Below are positions 51,388-60,372 of a stretch of DNA of 64,000 nucleotides, in pieces. A program made the translations under genes and the position numbers. This DNA is from an uncultured SAR86 cluster bacterium (GTDB lineage: Bacteria; Pseudomonadota; Gammaproteobacteria; Magnimaribacterales; D2472). The notes below the pieces were generated by a model. It saw only the letters and a list, made by a program, of their open reading frames with translations. It did no database searches and had not been told where the DNA came from. Each line of letters begins with the position of its first letter. Position 1 is the first letter of the stretch. The stretch covers positions 92,366 through 156,365 of the forward strand of contig CABXVU010000001.1 of NCBI GenBank assembly GCA_902515775.1. Reading direction: 5' to 3'.

Positions 51388-53118
51388 TTGTATAATCAAA
51401 TTTCAGCTTCGCTAAATGATTTTATTGATAATGAACTTTCTCTTGATTCAGTTCAAAAAAAGACGTTATTAAAAAAACAAAAATTGACTCTTTCAGATTC
51501 TCTAAAGAAAGGTCACTGGACTTCTAACCTCTGTTTGATTGCATCTAGTCTTGCAAAAAAGAATCCTCAAGATATTGCCTCAACACTAATACCTGTTCTT
51601 GAATCAAAATCTGAAATTGCAAAAGTAGAATTAGCAGGACCAGGTTTTATAAATATATTTTTAACTCGAAAAGCATTTTTAAATCAACTTGATAATGCTC
51701 ACAATGATCCTAGTTATTTTCTGAATTCTTCAAATATATCCAAAGAAAAGATACAGATAGAGTTTGTCTCAGCAAATCCAACTGGTCCATTGCATGTGGG
51801 TCACGGCCGAGGCGCAGCTTATGGGGATGCTATTGGGCGAATCTTAGAGCGACTGGGCCATGAAGTATGCAGAGAATACTATGTTAATGATGCAGGCAGG
51901 CAGATTGATATTTTAGCGTGTAGTATTTTTTTGAGAAAGTTTGAATGCTTTGAGGAAAATGAATTTCCAGAATCAGCATATAAAGGATCCTACATTTTGG
52001 AAATTGCTGATGCAATAGAATTTGATATTGCTATAAATAAATCTGAAAAAGAATCCTTGCTAGATAATCTTTCAAACAATAATGAAGAAAGAATAGACGC
52101 TTTGATTGAGAGGATAAAAATAAATTATCCAGAGGTCTGGTCAAAAATAAGGGACTTTGGCCTTAGCTATGTCATTAAATCTATCAGAGAGGATTTAACA
52201 AAATTTAAGGTGATCTTTGATAATTGGTTTTTTGAATCATCACTTGGGAAACTTTCAGATAAAAGATCAGAAATTTCAAAAGCATTGGCTAAAGTGCAAA
52301 AAGATCATGCATATGAAAAGAACGGAGCTATCTGGTTAGAGTCCTCAAAATTTGGGGATGATAAAGATCGAGTAATTATTCGTGAAGATGGTAGAGGAAC
52401 ATATCTATCCGCTGATTTGGCATATCATAGAAATAAATTAGATAGGGGCTTTGATACCATAATAAATGTCTGGGGAGCTGATCATCATGGTTATATTAAA
52501 AGGATAGAGGCAACCATAGAGGCCATGGGTTATAGCAAGAAACAAATGCAGGTTCAGCTTGTTCAATTTGCCAACCTTTTTGAAAATGGATCTAAAGTAA
52601 AAATGTCGACCAGAAGTGGGAATTTCTATACTTTGAAGCAACTAATTGATGATATAGGCCCTGATGCATCAAGGTTTTACTACTTATCTAAACAAGCAGA
52701 TCAACATTTAGATTTTGATATTGGAATTGCTAGGTCTAATTCTAAAGATAATTTTTATTATTATATTCAATATGCCCATGCAAGAATTAGCTCTGTAGAA
52801 AAAAAGTTTGTTGAATTGGGTCACCCTTTGCCAAGCAAGTTTAATGACGTTGATTTTGACGACTGTGATGAACTGCTTCAAATGGCTTTAAGTGCTCAAT
52901 TCGTTATTAAAAGTTCAGGAGAGAGCTTGCAGCCACATCTTATTGTTTATTATCTTAGGGATATTGCACAAAATTTTCATCAATTTTATAACAATGTAAA
53001 CATCCTCAATGCAGATGAAGAAGATAAAAATAACATTATGCGCACTCTTATGGTGGTTAAATCTGTTATAGCTTCCTCTTTGCACCTATTGGGTATTGAG
53101 CCTCTGGAAAACATGTAA
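51388..53118 (+). CDS. argS: Arginyl-tRNA synthetase
   Basis: This 576-residue class I synthetase has an N-terminal domain, the HIGH-like HVGHGRGAAYGD motif, and KMSTRSGNF in the KMSK position as in ArgRS. The anticodon-binding helical domain ends the protein. The start is TTG three bases after efp; no ATG fits the normal ArgRS N-terminus. It is followed five bases later by a SPOR gene, a conserved gammaproteobacterial pair. Confidence 0.96.
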   Translation: MYNQISASLNDFIDNELSLDSVQKKTLLKKQKLTLSDSLKKGHWTSNLCLIASSLAKKNPQDIASTLIPVLESKSEIAKVELAGPGFINIFLTRKAFLNQLDNAHNDPSYFLNSSNISKEKIQIEFVSANPTGPLHVGHGRGAAYGDAIGRILERLGHEVCREYYVNDAGRQIDILACSIFLRKFECFEENEFPESAYKGSYILEIADAIEFDIAINKSEKESLLDNLSNNNEERIDALIERIKINYPEVWSKIRDFGLSYVIKSIREDLTKFKVIFDNWFFESSLGKLSDKRSEISKALAKVQKDHAYEKNGAIWLESSKFGDDKDRVIIREDGRGTYLSADLAYHRNKLDRGFDTIINVWGADHHGYIKRIEATIEAMGYSKKQMQVQLVQFANLFENGSKVKMSTRSGNFYTLKQLIDDIGPDASRFYYLSKQADQHLDFDIGIARSNSKDNFYYYIQYAHARISSVEKKFVELGHPLPSKFNDVDFDDCDELLQMALSAQFVIKSSGESLQPHLIVYYLRDIAQNFHQFYNNVNILNADEEDKNNIMRTLMVVKSVIASSLHLLGIEPLENM

Positions 53119-53123
53119 TTAAC

Positions 53124-53660
53124 ATGAAAGATTATGCAAAAAAACATCCTATCAATAAGCCAAAAACCAAAGGAGTTAAGACTTCTTTGCGCACAAAGAG
53201 AAAGATAAATCAACCACTTCAAATAAAACATTTAATAATTATTGCTGCTACGAGTGCAATGGTTTTATTTGCTTCGAATTTAATATTGCAGACCGACGTT
53301 ATAAATATTAGAAGTACCGTTAGTAATCCAAAAGTTGAATTTTTGTATCCTGTGGAGTTAGCTAAAGATACCATGCTCATTGAGCTTGAAGGAATACTGG
53401 TTGAAGAGGACTGCGAATATCTAATTCAAATAGAATCATATGGTAAAAGAGTGTATGCGCAGGAGCAACTAACCTTTTTATTATCTCTGGGCATGGAATC
53501 CTATGTTGAAAAAACATTTAGCTCGAGGCAACCTGAAAAACCCTTGTTCAGAGTTATGTCTGGACCCTATCTAAATAAGTCTGAAGTTAACAATGCCCGA
53601 GAGCTACTAATTAAAAATAATAGGCAGCCACTAATCTATAAAAAATGCATAAAAACCTAA
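53124..53660 (+). CDS. SPOR-domain cell division protein (FtsN-like)
   Basis: This 178-residue protein has a basic cytoplasmic N-terminus of about 40 residues, one transmembrane helix (IKHLIIIAATSAMVLFASNL) and a C-terminal SPOR domain (YLIQIESYGKRVYAQEQLTFL, then RVMSGPYLNKSEVNNARELL), which binds denuded peptidoglycan at the septum. The topology and argS neighbour match FtsN-like proteins, though the usual long linker is missing. It overlaps yggS by 16 bases. Confidence 0.87.
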   Translation: MKDYAKKHPINKPKTKGVKTSLRTKRKINQPLQIKHLIIIAATSAMVLFASNLILQTDVINIRSTVSNPKVEFLYPVELAKDTMLIELEGILVEEDCEYLIQIESYGKRVYAQEQLTFLLSLGMESYVEKTFSSRQPEKPLFRVMSGPYLNKSEVNNARELLIKNNRQPLIYKKCIKT

Positions 53661-54331
53661 AAGATAGATTTGCAGACATCTCTCAAAAAGTCCAAGCTGC
53701 TTGCTTGAAAGCTCAGAGATCAGAAAAGGATGTGAAATTAATTGCTGTTTCTAAACTACAATCCATTGAGACTATTAAAGAAGCTTACTCACTTGGAATA
53801 AATCATTTTGGTGAAAACTATGCGCAGGAGCTTGATAAAAAAGTTTTAGCAACGCCTAAAGATATAATTTGGCATTTTATTGGCCCAATTCAATCAAACA
53901 AGGTCAAGCTAATTGCCAAGCATGCTCAGTGGATCCATTCATTGGAAAGAGAGAAGATTGCAAAAAAACTAAATGATGCATTAGAAACAGAAGAACGAAA
54001 AATTCAAGTATTAATTCAAGTAAATATTGATCAAGAAGAATCTAAATCAGGTATTAACTCCAATAATGTTATTGATTTTGCAAGAAATATAGATGTGAAT
54101 TGTCCAAACTTGATTCTTAAGGGACTAATGTTTATGCCAAAGATTAATCAATCTAAAAAAGATAAAATAGATTCCATGAAAAAAATAATTACTCTTCAAA
54201 ATACATTTGTTAAAAAGTTCCCGACATGTAATGTACTATCCTTGGGGACATCAAATGATTTTGAGGAATCAATCCTTGCTGGTTCAACAATGATAAGAAT
54301 TGGAGAAAGTTTGTTGGGTAGAAGGTCATGA
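53645..54331 (+). CDS. yggS: YggS family PLP homeostasis protein
   Basis: This 228-residue single-domain TIM-barrel protein binds PLP through the lysine in LIAVSKLQSIETI, with HFGENYAQEL, WHFIGPIQSNK and, at the end, SLGTSNDFEESILAGSTMIRIG. It maintains free PLP and amino acid balance. It overlaps proC by four bases, a conserved pairing. Confidence 0.95.
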   Translation: MHKNLKDRFADISQKVQAACLKAQRSEKDVKLIAVSKLQSIETIKEAYSLGINHFGENYAQELDKKVLATPKDIIWHFIGPIQSNKVKLIAKHAQWIHSLEREKIAKKLNDALETEERKIQVLIQVNIDQEESKSGINSNNVIDFARNIDVNCPNLILKGLMFMPKINQSKKDKIDSMKKIITLQNTFVKKFPTCNVLSLGTSNDFEESILAGSTMIRIGESLLGRRS

Positions 54332-55110
54332 ATGTTTGTTTTCTTGGATGCGGCAATATTGCACAAGCTATTATTGACGGATTAATTAAAAGTGGAGTTT
54401 CATCATCAAGCATTACTTGCATCGAAAGAAATGAAATAAAAGTTGGGCTTTTAAAAAAGAAAAACTTAAAAGTAATTGAATTAGATAATTTAGCTCCAGA
54501 AAATTTTGATTTAGTGATTTTAGCTGTTAAACCTAAGGATGCTTTAACTGCTGAAAAGGATTTATTTAAGGTTGCGCCAAACTCTAAAGTTTTAACTTTA
54601 GTGGCAGGAATAGAGTTAAATAAGTACTCAAACCCTAATTCTGTTATCCGATCAATGCCAAATACATCAACTGCTTTTGGCAAGGGGATAACTGCTCTAT
54701 ATGCAATTGATCAATCCTCCAAAGAATTCAATCTTGCTAATAATTTATTTCAAAAAGTAGGTCATGTATTTGTCCTCAAAAATGAAGAAGATATGCATGC
54801 CTTCACAAGTATTATTGGTAGCGGCCAAGCCTATCTTTTTGAAATTTTAAGAATATATCTTACGGAGCTAGAAAAAATTGCATCAGATAATGACGATACT
54901 AAAGAGATTTTCAAAAACTTTGTAACCAGCCTTGGAGATGCCTTTTCTAATGAATCTAATTTTGAAACCTTGATAAATAAGATAAAATCATCGGGAGGAA
55001 CTACTCAGGCAGGGTTAGAATCTCTTGAAAAAAATGACCTAGAAAGTATTTTTAAAAAAGCTTTTAGAGCAGCAAAAAATAGATCAATTGAAATTAGCAA
55101 TGAGCAGTAA
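54328..55110 (+). CDS. proC: Pyrroline-5-carboxylate reductase
   Basis: ProC makes proline from pyrroline-5-carboxylate using NAD(P)H. The 260-residue protein begins CFLGCGNIAQAIIDGLIKSG, has ILAVKPKD, and the dimerisation/substrate region SIIGSGQAYLFEILRIYL with SSGGTTQAGLESL near the end. It lies between yggS and yggT as in many gammaproteobacteria. Confidence 0.95.
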   Translation: MNVCFLGCGNIAQAIIDGLIKSGVSSSSITCIERNEIKVGLLKKKNLKVIELDNLAPENFDLVILAVKPKDALTAEKDLFKVAPNSKVLTLVAGIELNKYSNPNSVIRSMPNTSTAFGKGITALYAIDQSSKEFNLANNLFQKVGHVFVLKNEEDMHAFTSIIGSGQAYLFEILRIYLTELEKIASDNDDTKEIFKNFVTSLGDAFSNESNFETLINKIKSSGGTTQAGLESLEKNDLESIFKKAFRAAKNRSIEISNEQ

Positions 55111-55124
55111 ATACTTAAGAAAAA

Positions 55125-55640
55125 ATGACTAGTGCATCAGCAATATTATTTGGCTTTGCCAGCTATGCTTTTGTACTTTTATCTATATTTAGATTGTTTA
55201 GAATTAATTACTTTAATCCTATAGTTAAGATTTTTGCCACATATTTGGAACCAATATCAAAAAATTTTTTCTTCTTCTTGCCACCTCTAATGGCAGCAAT
55301 TACCTTTGCATTAATCTTGAAATTTATTTCCTTTTATTTAGCCTACTCATCAGGTTATGAATCATTATCATTGCTTTACATTGCCTTTATAGACGTGATT
55401 AACTCTGGCTTTAGAATTTTATTTTATTGCGTTATTGGCTCAGTAGTTTTAAGTTGGATTGCTCCTGGAAATAATCATCCCTTGTTGCAAATCGTTGAAG
55501 AAATTTCTGCAGGTGTCTTAAACCCTATTAGAAAATTCATTCCTCCAATGGGAGGTTTAGATTTTACTCCAATAATAGGGTTGCTTATTTTAAATTTAAT
55601 TAACTCATCTTTCATACAGATAATCCGTTCTTTGTTATGA
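55125..55640 (+). CDS. yggT: YggT family membrane protein
   Basis: This 171-residue protein has the two YggT repeats, each with a hydrophobic pair and an RxF/NP motif (LFRINYFNPIVKIFATYLEP near the start, GVLNPIRKFIPPMGGLDFTP near the end). The role is unclear; it is linked to osmotic tolerance and septum-associated genes. It overlaps metX by four bases. Confidence 0.93.
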   Translation: MTSASAILFGFASYAFVLLSIFRLFRINYFNPIVKIFATYLEPISKNFFFFLPPLMAAITFALILKFISFYLAYSSGYESLSLLYIAFIDVINSGFRILFYCVIGSVVLSWIAPGNNHPLLQIVEEISAGVLNPIRKFIPPMGGLDFTPIIGLLILNLINSSFIQIIRSLL

Positions 55641-56737
55641 AAATAAACACAGAGAAAGTTTCATTTGTTGAGCCTTTAGCACTTGAGTCTGGGGAAGTTT
55701 TGCATGGCTTTGATCTTATGACAGAAACATATGGAGAGCTAAATTATGCGAAAGATAATGCCGTTTTAATTTGTCATGCTTTTTCTGGCAATCATCATGC
55801 AGCAGGAAAAAAAGATGGAGAAAAAAAGCCTGGTTGGTGGGATGAATTAATTGGAGACGGCAAGACGATTGATACAAGGAATTATTTTGTTGTTGCTGTA
55901 AATAATATTGGTGGCTGCCATGGCTCCACTGGTCCAGCCACTCCTAATAATGAATCAAATCAATTCAGTGGTGCAAGTTTTCCTGAAGTGTCAGTAAGTG
56001 ATTGGGTTAAGACTCAAAAATTGCTAGCTGATCATTTTGGAATTGATTGTTGGGAGATGGTCGCTGGTGGAAGTTTAGGTGGAATGCAAGCACTTCAATG
56101 GGCGATCTCATATCCTAACAGAGTTAAAAAAGCTGCAATAATAGCAGCCTCATCAAAAATTAGTACCCAAAATATTGCATTAAATGAAGTAGCTCGAGAA
56201 ATAATTAAAAAAGATCAAGATTTTCATAACGGTGATTATTTGTCTAAGGATGTATCTCCTAAAAAAGGTTTGAAGGCTGCAAGAATGCTTGGGCATATTA
56301 CTTATTTATCTGAATCTAACATGAGCAAAAGGTTTGGAAGGAGACTACAAGATCCAGAAAATAAAATAGATGCAGATATAAACTATGAAGTAGAAAATTA
56401 TCTTCAGTATAAAGGTGAGCAATTTGCTAATACCTTTGATGCGAATAGCTACATCCTAATGACTAAAGCCATGGATAGTTTTGATCCAGCTAAAGATTTT
56501 GACAATGATTTAGTTAAGTGTCTTCAAAACATTCAAGCTAAATTACTTGTTATATCTTTTGACTCAGATTGGCTTTTTCCAAAAGAGTATGGGGTGGAAA
56601 TCCAAATGTCTGCAATTAAAGCAGGAATCGATAGCTCATACATAGAACTTGAAGGTGATTACGGTCATGATAGCTTCCTCTTTTATTCCGAACAGTATTC
56701 TGTTGCGCTTACAAACTTCTTAAACTCTGATGGATAA
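55637..56737 (+). CDS. metX: Homoserine O-acyltransferase MetX
   Basis: This 366-residue alpha/beta hydrolase-fold acyltransferase acylates homoserine in methionine synthesis. The serine nucleophile is in AGGSLGGMQALQW, with the acid residue in ISFDSDWLFP and histidine in GDYGHDSFL. Whether acetyl- or succinyl-CoA is used cannot be settled by eye; MetX enzymes paired with MetW in proteobacteria are often succinyl-specific. It overlaps metW by eight bases. Confidence 0.94.
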   Translation: MKINTEKVSFVEPLALESGEVLHGFDLMTETYGELNYAKDNAVLICHAFSGNHHAAGKKDGEKKPGWWDELIGDGKTIDTRNYFVVAVNNIGGCHGSTGPATPNNESNQFSGASFPEVSVSDWVKTQKLLADHFGIDCWEMVAGGSLGGMQALQWAISYPNRVKKAAIIAASSKISTQNIALNEVAREIIKKDQDFHNGDYLSKDVSPKKGLKAARMLGHITYLSESNMSKRFGRRLQDPENKIDADINYEVENYLQYKGEQFANTFDANSYILMTKAMDSFDPAKDFDNDLVKCLQNIQAKLLVISFDSDWLFPKEYGVEIQMSAIKAGIDSSYIELEGDYGHDSFLFYSEQYSVALTNFLNSDG

Positions 56738-57317
56738 TATCCTTCAACTAATCGTTCTAGACTGGATACCCAGTCAGTCCAAAGTCATAGACTTTGGATG
56801 TGGAGATGGTGCTCTTCTTAAATTATTATCTGAGCAAAAGTCCGTAACCGGTTATGGAGTTGAGAATGATCCGGATAAGATTAATGCTTGCATTATTAAC
56901 GGTGTTTCCGTGATACAGCAAGATATTGATGCAGGCATACACAACTACAAAGGCATGGGTTTTGATGTTGCAGTAATGGCTAGTTCAATTCAATGCTTAA
57001 GGAAACCAAGAGATGCAATGAAGAACATCTTAAAAGTTGCAAATGAGTGCGTGATTACTTTACCTAATTTTGGAAACTGGGAACTTAGATTGGGAATATT
57101 AAATGGTAAAATGCCCTCCTCAGCTCAACTTCCAGCAAAATGGTATGAGACGAAGAATCTTCATCTTTGTACGATTGCGGATTTTGAAGATTTATGTCGT
57201 GAAGAATCTTTTGCTATTAAAAAAAATGTCTATTTAAACCGCAAAGGCAAGTCTACATGGCTAGCTAATAAACTTCCTAACTTGTTTGCCGCTCAAGCGG
57301 TCTATTTAATTGGCTAA
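56730..57317 (+). CDS. metW: Methionine biosynthesis protein MetW
   Basis: This 195-residue SAM-methyltransferase-fold protein has VIDFGCGDGALLKLLSE at the nucleotide-binding strand and an ITLPNFGNWELRLG helix as in MetW. It is thought to form a complex with MetX that activates homoserine acylation. It overlaps rdgB at its end. Confidence 0.94.
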   Translation: MDNILQLIVLDWIPSQSKVIDFGCGDGALLKLLSEQKSVTGYGVENDPDKINACIINGVSVIQQDIDAGIHNYKGMGFDVAVMASSIQCLRKPRDAMKNILKVANECVITLPNFGNWELRLGILNGKMPSSAQLPAKWYETKNLHLCTIADFEDLCREESFAIKKNVYLNRKGKSTWLANKLPNLFAAQAVYLIG

Positions 57318-57915
57318 TCAAGCAACCATTGTTGTTGCAACTAATAACCCAGGCAAGCTTAAAGAGTTTAAACTGCTTCTACCAAACTTTAATATAATCT
57401 CACAAAGTTCTTTGGGTATAGTGCCTGAAGAGGAACTTGGTGAGACATTCTTTGAAAATAGCCTTCAAAAAGCTCGAGTGGCAAACACTGCTTCTGGCAT
57501 TATATCGCTTGGTGATGACTCTGGTTTAATTGTACCCGCCCTAAATAATTTACCAGGGCTTCGATCAGCTAGATATGCACATGAAAACGCAACGGATGAT
57601 GAAAATAGGCAGCATCTAAAAAATGAACTTGAAAAAATGGAGTTAAATCAAGCAAAAGCGTACTTTGTTTGTGTGCTTGTTCTTGTGCAAGATTCTGCAG
57701 ATCCTTTTCCTCTGATTGCAACTGGACTATTTGAAGGGTTGGTAAAAACAACCATGCGTGGAGAAAATGGATTTGGTTATGATTCCATGTTCTATCCCAA
57801 AGATAGCAATTTCTCCCTAGGAGAAATGGATAAAAATGAAAAAGCGTTGTTAAGTCACAGGGGCAAAGCTATACAAATTTTAAAGAACAAGATCCAAAAA
57901 CTTTCTTCTAAATGA
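57310..57915 (+). CDS. rdgB: dITP/XTP pyrophosphatase RdgB
   Basis: RdgB cleans dITP, ITP and XTP from the nucleotide pool. The 201-residue protein begins ATNNPGKLKEFK, has SLGDDSGLIVPALNNLPGL (catalytic aspartate) and GENGFGYDSMFYP, then a LSHRGKAIQIL ending. The start is TTG inside the end of metW. It is the last gene of the argS-to-rdgB plus-strand run; the usual hemW neighbour is missing. Confidence 0.96.
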   Translation: MANQATIVVATNNPGKLKEFKLLLPNFNIISQSSLGIVPEEELGETFFENSLQKARVANTASGIISLGDDSGLIVPALNNLPGLRSARYAHENATDDENRQHLKNELEKMELNQAKAYFVCVLVLVQDSADPFPLIATGLFEGLVKTTMRGENGFGYDSMFYPKDSNFSLGEMDKNEKALLSHRGKAIQILKNKIQKLSSK

Positions 57916-57963
57916 AACAACGGTCAGTCTAAAAAATTTAAATTTAATTGAAGGAGAATAAAA

Positions 57964-58620
57964 TTATTTTTCTAGAAGTTTTAATAAAAAGGTATGTATT
58001 AACCTGCCCTCATTTATTGCGCGCTCTTGGAATCGAGTTACAGGCATGCCCTCATTTGAAATTTTCATGTAAGAAAACTTATCTTTAATTTTTTCTAATT
58101 CTTCTTCAATAGATTCAGCATAATTTTCCCAATCTGTTGAAATGTATACAGTCCCATCTCTTTTGAGGACTTTTACTAAAATTTTTAAGAAGTCCTCTTT
58201 AATTAGCCTTCTTTTATGATGTCTAGCTTTTGGCCATGGATCAGGACAAATGATATATATCTCATCAAAAATTTTACTTGGTAATTTAAAAAGCAGTTCA
58301 CGCACATCCTGGTTAAAAATTTTTATGTTCTTCAAAGAGTTCCTAGCAATGTTATTGAGTAGACTGCCAATACCAGAAAGATATACTTCTGAGGCTACTA
58401 CTAGTGCATTTGGGTTTTTCAATGCCAAGAAAGAAGTGTTTTCTCCGTTTCCAAAACCTATTTCTAAGATAATTTTTTCGTAGTCTCTTGCAAATTCTAA
58501 TAGCTCATTTGAGCCAGCAAGATGATGTTGATCTAATGAGTCTAGAGCATCTTTTTGTGATTGAGTGATACGCCCAAGTCTTTTTACGAAACTTGATAGA
58601 TACGGTTTATCTTGGTTGAT
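57964..58620 (-). CDS. trmB: tRNA (guanine-N7)-methyltransferase, apparent ATC start
   Basis: TrmB makes m7G46 in tRNA. A TTG start at 58428 would remove the SAM-binding motif. Read further upstream in the same frame, the protein shows KPYLSSFVKRLGRITQSQ (the usual TrmB N-terminus), HLAGSNELLEFA and LEIGFGNGENTSF before that TTG, then the catalytic PDPWPKARHHKRR. In that frame no ATG, GTG or TTG occurs between this region and the stop codon of rpoH at 58636. The only near-cognate codon with a TAAGG ribosome-like site nine bases upstream is ATC at 58620, giving 218 residues. Identity is sure; the start is not. Confidence 0.85.
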   Translation of the reverse strand: MNQDKPYLSSFVKRLGRITQSQKDALDSLDQHHLAGSNELLEFARDYEKIILEIGFGNGENTSFLALKNPNALVVASEVYLSGIGSLLNNIARNSLKNIKIFNQDVRELLFKLPSKIFDEIYIICPDPWPKARHHKRRLIKEDFLKILVKVLKRDGTVYISTDWENYAESIEEELEKIKDKFSYMKISNEGMPVTRFQERAINEGRLIHTFLLKLLEK

Positions 58621-58635
58621 AGGGGAATGCCTTAC

Positions 58636-59496
58636 TTAGGCTGCATTAGACATGGCAGCTTTGAGTTTTTTCAATGCTCCATTCTCAATCTGTCTGATTC
58701 TTTCAGCAGAAACATTGTACTCATTAGCAAGATCATGCAATGTCTCTTTTTCATCAGCTAAATATCTTCTAGCAATAATATCTTTGCTTCTATCATCCAA
58801 GCTTGCTAAAGCCATAGATAATTCTTCTGAATTATGTTCAGCAACTTCCTGTTGTTCAACAAGAATCTCTGGGCTAGATGATTTGTCTTCAAGAAATTGA
58901 GATGGAGATAAAATATCACCCTCATCGTCACTGCCAACTGGGGCATCAAATGCTGAATCCTGAGATGTCAGTCGATTTTCCATATGCAACACATCTTTAA
59001 CTTCAACATTTAAATCATCTGCAATTTTCTCTGCTTCCTCTTGAGTAAGCCAATCTAATGTTTTTTTCTTACTTCTAAGATTAAAGAATAATTTTCTTTG
59101 TGCTTTGGTTGTAGCGATTTTCACCATTCTCCAATTCTTAAGAATATACTCATGGATTTCTGCTTTGATCCAATGCACTGCAAATGAAACAACCTTAACT
59201 CCCCTGTTTGGATCGAATCGATCAACAGCCTTCATCAAACCAACATTTCCCTCTTGGATAATATCAGCCAATGGCAAACCATAACCTTGATAGGATCTTG
59301 CAATATGTACAACGAATCTTAAATGAGAAAGAACTAATTGACGCGCAGCCTCTAAATCATTATTTTCATAAAGCTTATGAGCAAGCTCCTGCTCTTGTTC
59401 AGCAGTTAAAATTGGAATTGCATGAACACAAGACAAGTAGGATTCAATATCCTTTCCAGGTGTTGAAAGCGAAATTGTTTGTAAATCTGTACTCAT
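58636..59496 (-). CDS. rpoH: Heat-shock sigma factor RpoH
   Basis: This 286-residue sigma-32 has region 1.2/2 (NDLEAARQLVLSHLRFVVHIAR, then DIIQEGNVGLMKAVDRFDP), the RpoH box AQRKLFFNLRSK, and region 4 (ERIRQIENGALKKLKAAM). It directs transcription of heat-shock genes. The stop codon is followed, in frame, by trmB. A good sigma-70 promoter lies 23 bases upstream of its start. Confidence 0.95.
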   Translation of the reverse strand: MSTDLQTISLSTPGKDIESYLSCVHAIPILTAEQEQELAHKLYENNDLEAARQLVLSHLRFVVHIARSYQGYGLPLADIIQEGNVGLMKAVDRFDPNRGVKVVSFAVHWIKAEIHEYILKNWRMVKIATTKAQRKLFFNLRSKKKTLDWLTQEEAEKIADDLNVEVKDVLHMENRLTSQDSAFDAPVGSDDEGDILSPSQFLEDKSSSPEILVEQQEVAEHNSEELSMALASLDDRSKDIIARRYLADEKETLHDLANEYNVSAERIRQIENGALKKLKAAMSNAA

Positions 59497-59518
59497 ATAT
59501 ATTTATTACTAATAATTA

Positions 59519-59546
59519 ATTATAACTCATATTTATTAAGAACCAA
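59519..59546 (-). promoter_or_regulatory. Candidate sigma-70 promoter of rpoH
   Basis: On the minus strand TTGGTT (59546-59541), a 16-base spacer and TATAAT (59524-59519) form a good promoter. Its -10 ends 23 bases before the rpoH ATG, leaving a very short 5' leader, so the extended RNA thermometer of E. coli rpoH would not fit within the leader alone. Confidence 0.55.
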
Positions 59547-59549
59547 TAA

Positions 59550-60365
59550 TTATAGCAAATTTTTTTTGAAACTTCCTATCAGAGACAAAATTGTCTTTTT
59601 TTCATTCATATCTCTAATTGCAATAAACATAGGATTTAATATGCTGTTCTTTTTACCATATTTAAGGGGCTTTTGATTATCTATTTGAAAAATCCCTCCA
59701 CCCCTAGACCTTAGAACGGCATCTGCAGCAGCTATGTCCCACTCAGAAGTAGGACCAAATCGCGGGTAAATATCCGCTTTTTGGTCTGCCAAGGCACAAA
59801 TTTTAAGAGAACTGCCCTTAGATATTATCTTTAGTTTTTTTCCCTTTTTGTCTAAAAAATTTAGAAAAGCTGTATCTATTACTGTTCTATGACTTTTGCT
59901 GGTAACTATTCGAAGAGTGGTCCATTTTTTATTGAAAGGTTTTATCTTGTTGACTGACTGATTCGCTATCCCAGACCACACTTGATCAAAGGCGGGTGCT
60001 CCCACCACACCAATAAAAGGTTTACCGTTTTGAATAAGTGCTATATTTGTTGTGAAGTCATCTGATTTATTTACAAATTCTTTAGTTCCGTCAATGGGAT
60101 CAATGATCCAAAACTCTTTTGCTGGCCTGTAATTTGTTTGCTTAAAACTTTCTTCAGAAACAATAGGGATATCAGGAAAGTGACTCTCTAAAAACTTTAC
60201 TATTGTTTTATGAGCATGCATATCTGCAGCTGTCACAGGTGAGCCATCTTTCTTTTCTTGTGAACCAGAATTTGGATTCTGATAAATTTTAAGAATCTCT
60301 GGAAATAAACTACGCGTTAATTCCTCTATTTGAGCGATAATGGATTCTAAATTTTTAGATAGCAT
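59550..60365 (-). CDS. cysQ: 3'(2'),5'-bisphosphate nucleotidase CysQ
   Basis: CysQ hydrolyses PAP, the by-product of PAPS use. The ATG at 60365 is preferred; the longer frame overlaps the divergent gene starting at 60373. The 271-residue protein has the metal-binding motifs GSPVTAADMHAH, VSEESF, the DPIDGTKEFVNKSDDF phosphatase signature and SEWDIAAADAVLRSRGG. No PAPS-forming gene is in the window. Confidence 0.93.
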   Translation of the reverse strand: MLSKNLESIIAQIEELTRSLFPEILKIYQNPNSGSQEKKDGSPVTAADMHAHKTIVKFLESHFPDIPIVSEESFKQTNYRPAKEFWIIDPIDGTKEFVNKSDDFTTNIALIQNGKPFIGVVGAPAFDQVWSGIANQSVNKIKPFNKKWTTLRIVTSKSHRTVIDTAFLNFLDKKGKKLKIISKGSSLKICALADQKADIYPRFGPTSEWDIAAADAVLRSRGGGIFQIDNQKPLKYGKKNSILNPMFIAIRDMNEKKTILSLIGSFKKNLL

Positions 60366-60372
60366 TTTATAA

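Noticed and set aside
57964-58428. trmB as a truncated 154-residue gene starting at TTG 58428
   Set aside because: In-frame sequence upstream encodes the conserved TrmB N-terminus and SAM motif, so truncation or pseudogene is unlikely; the start is simply non-standard.
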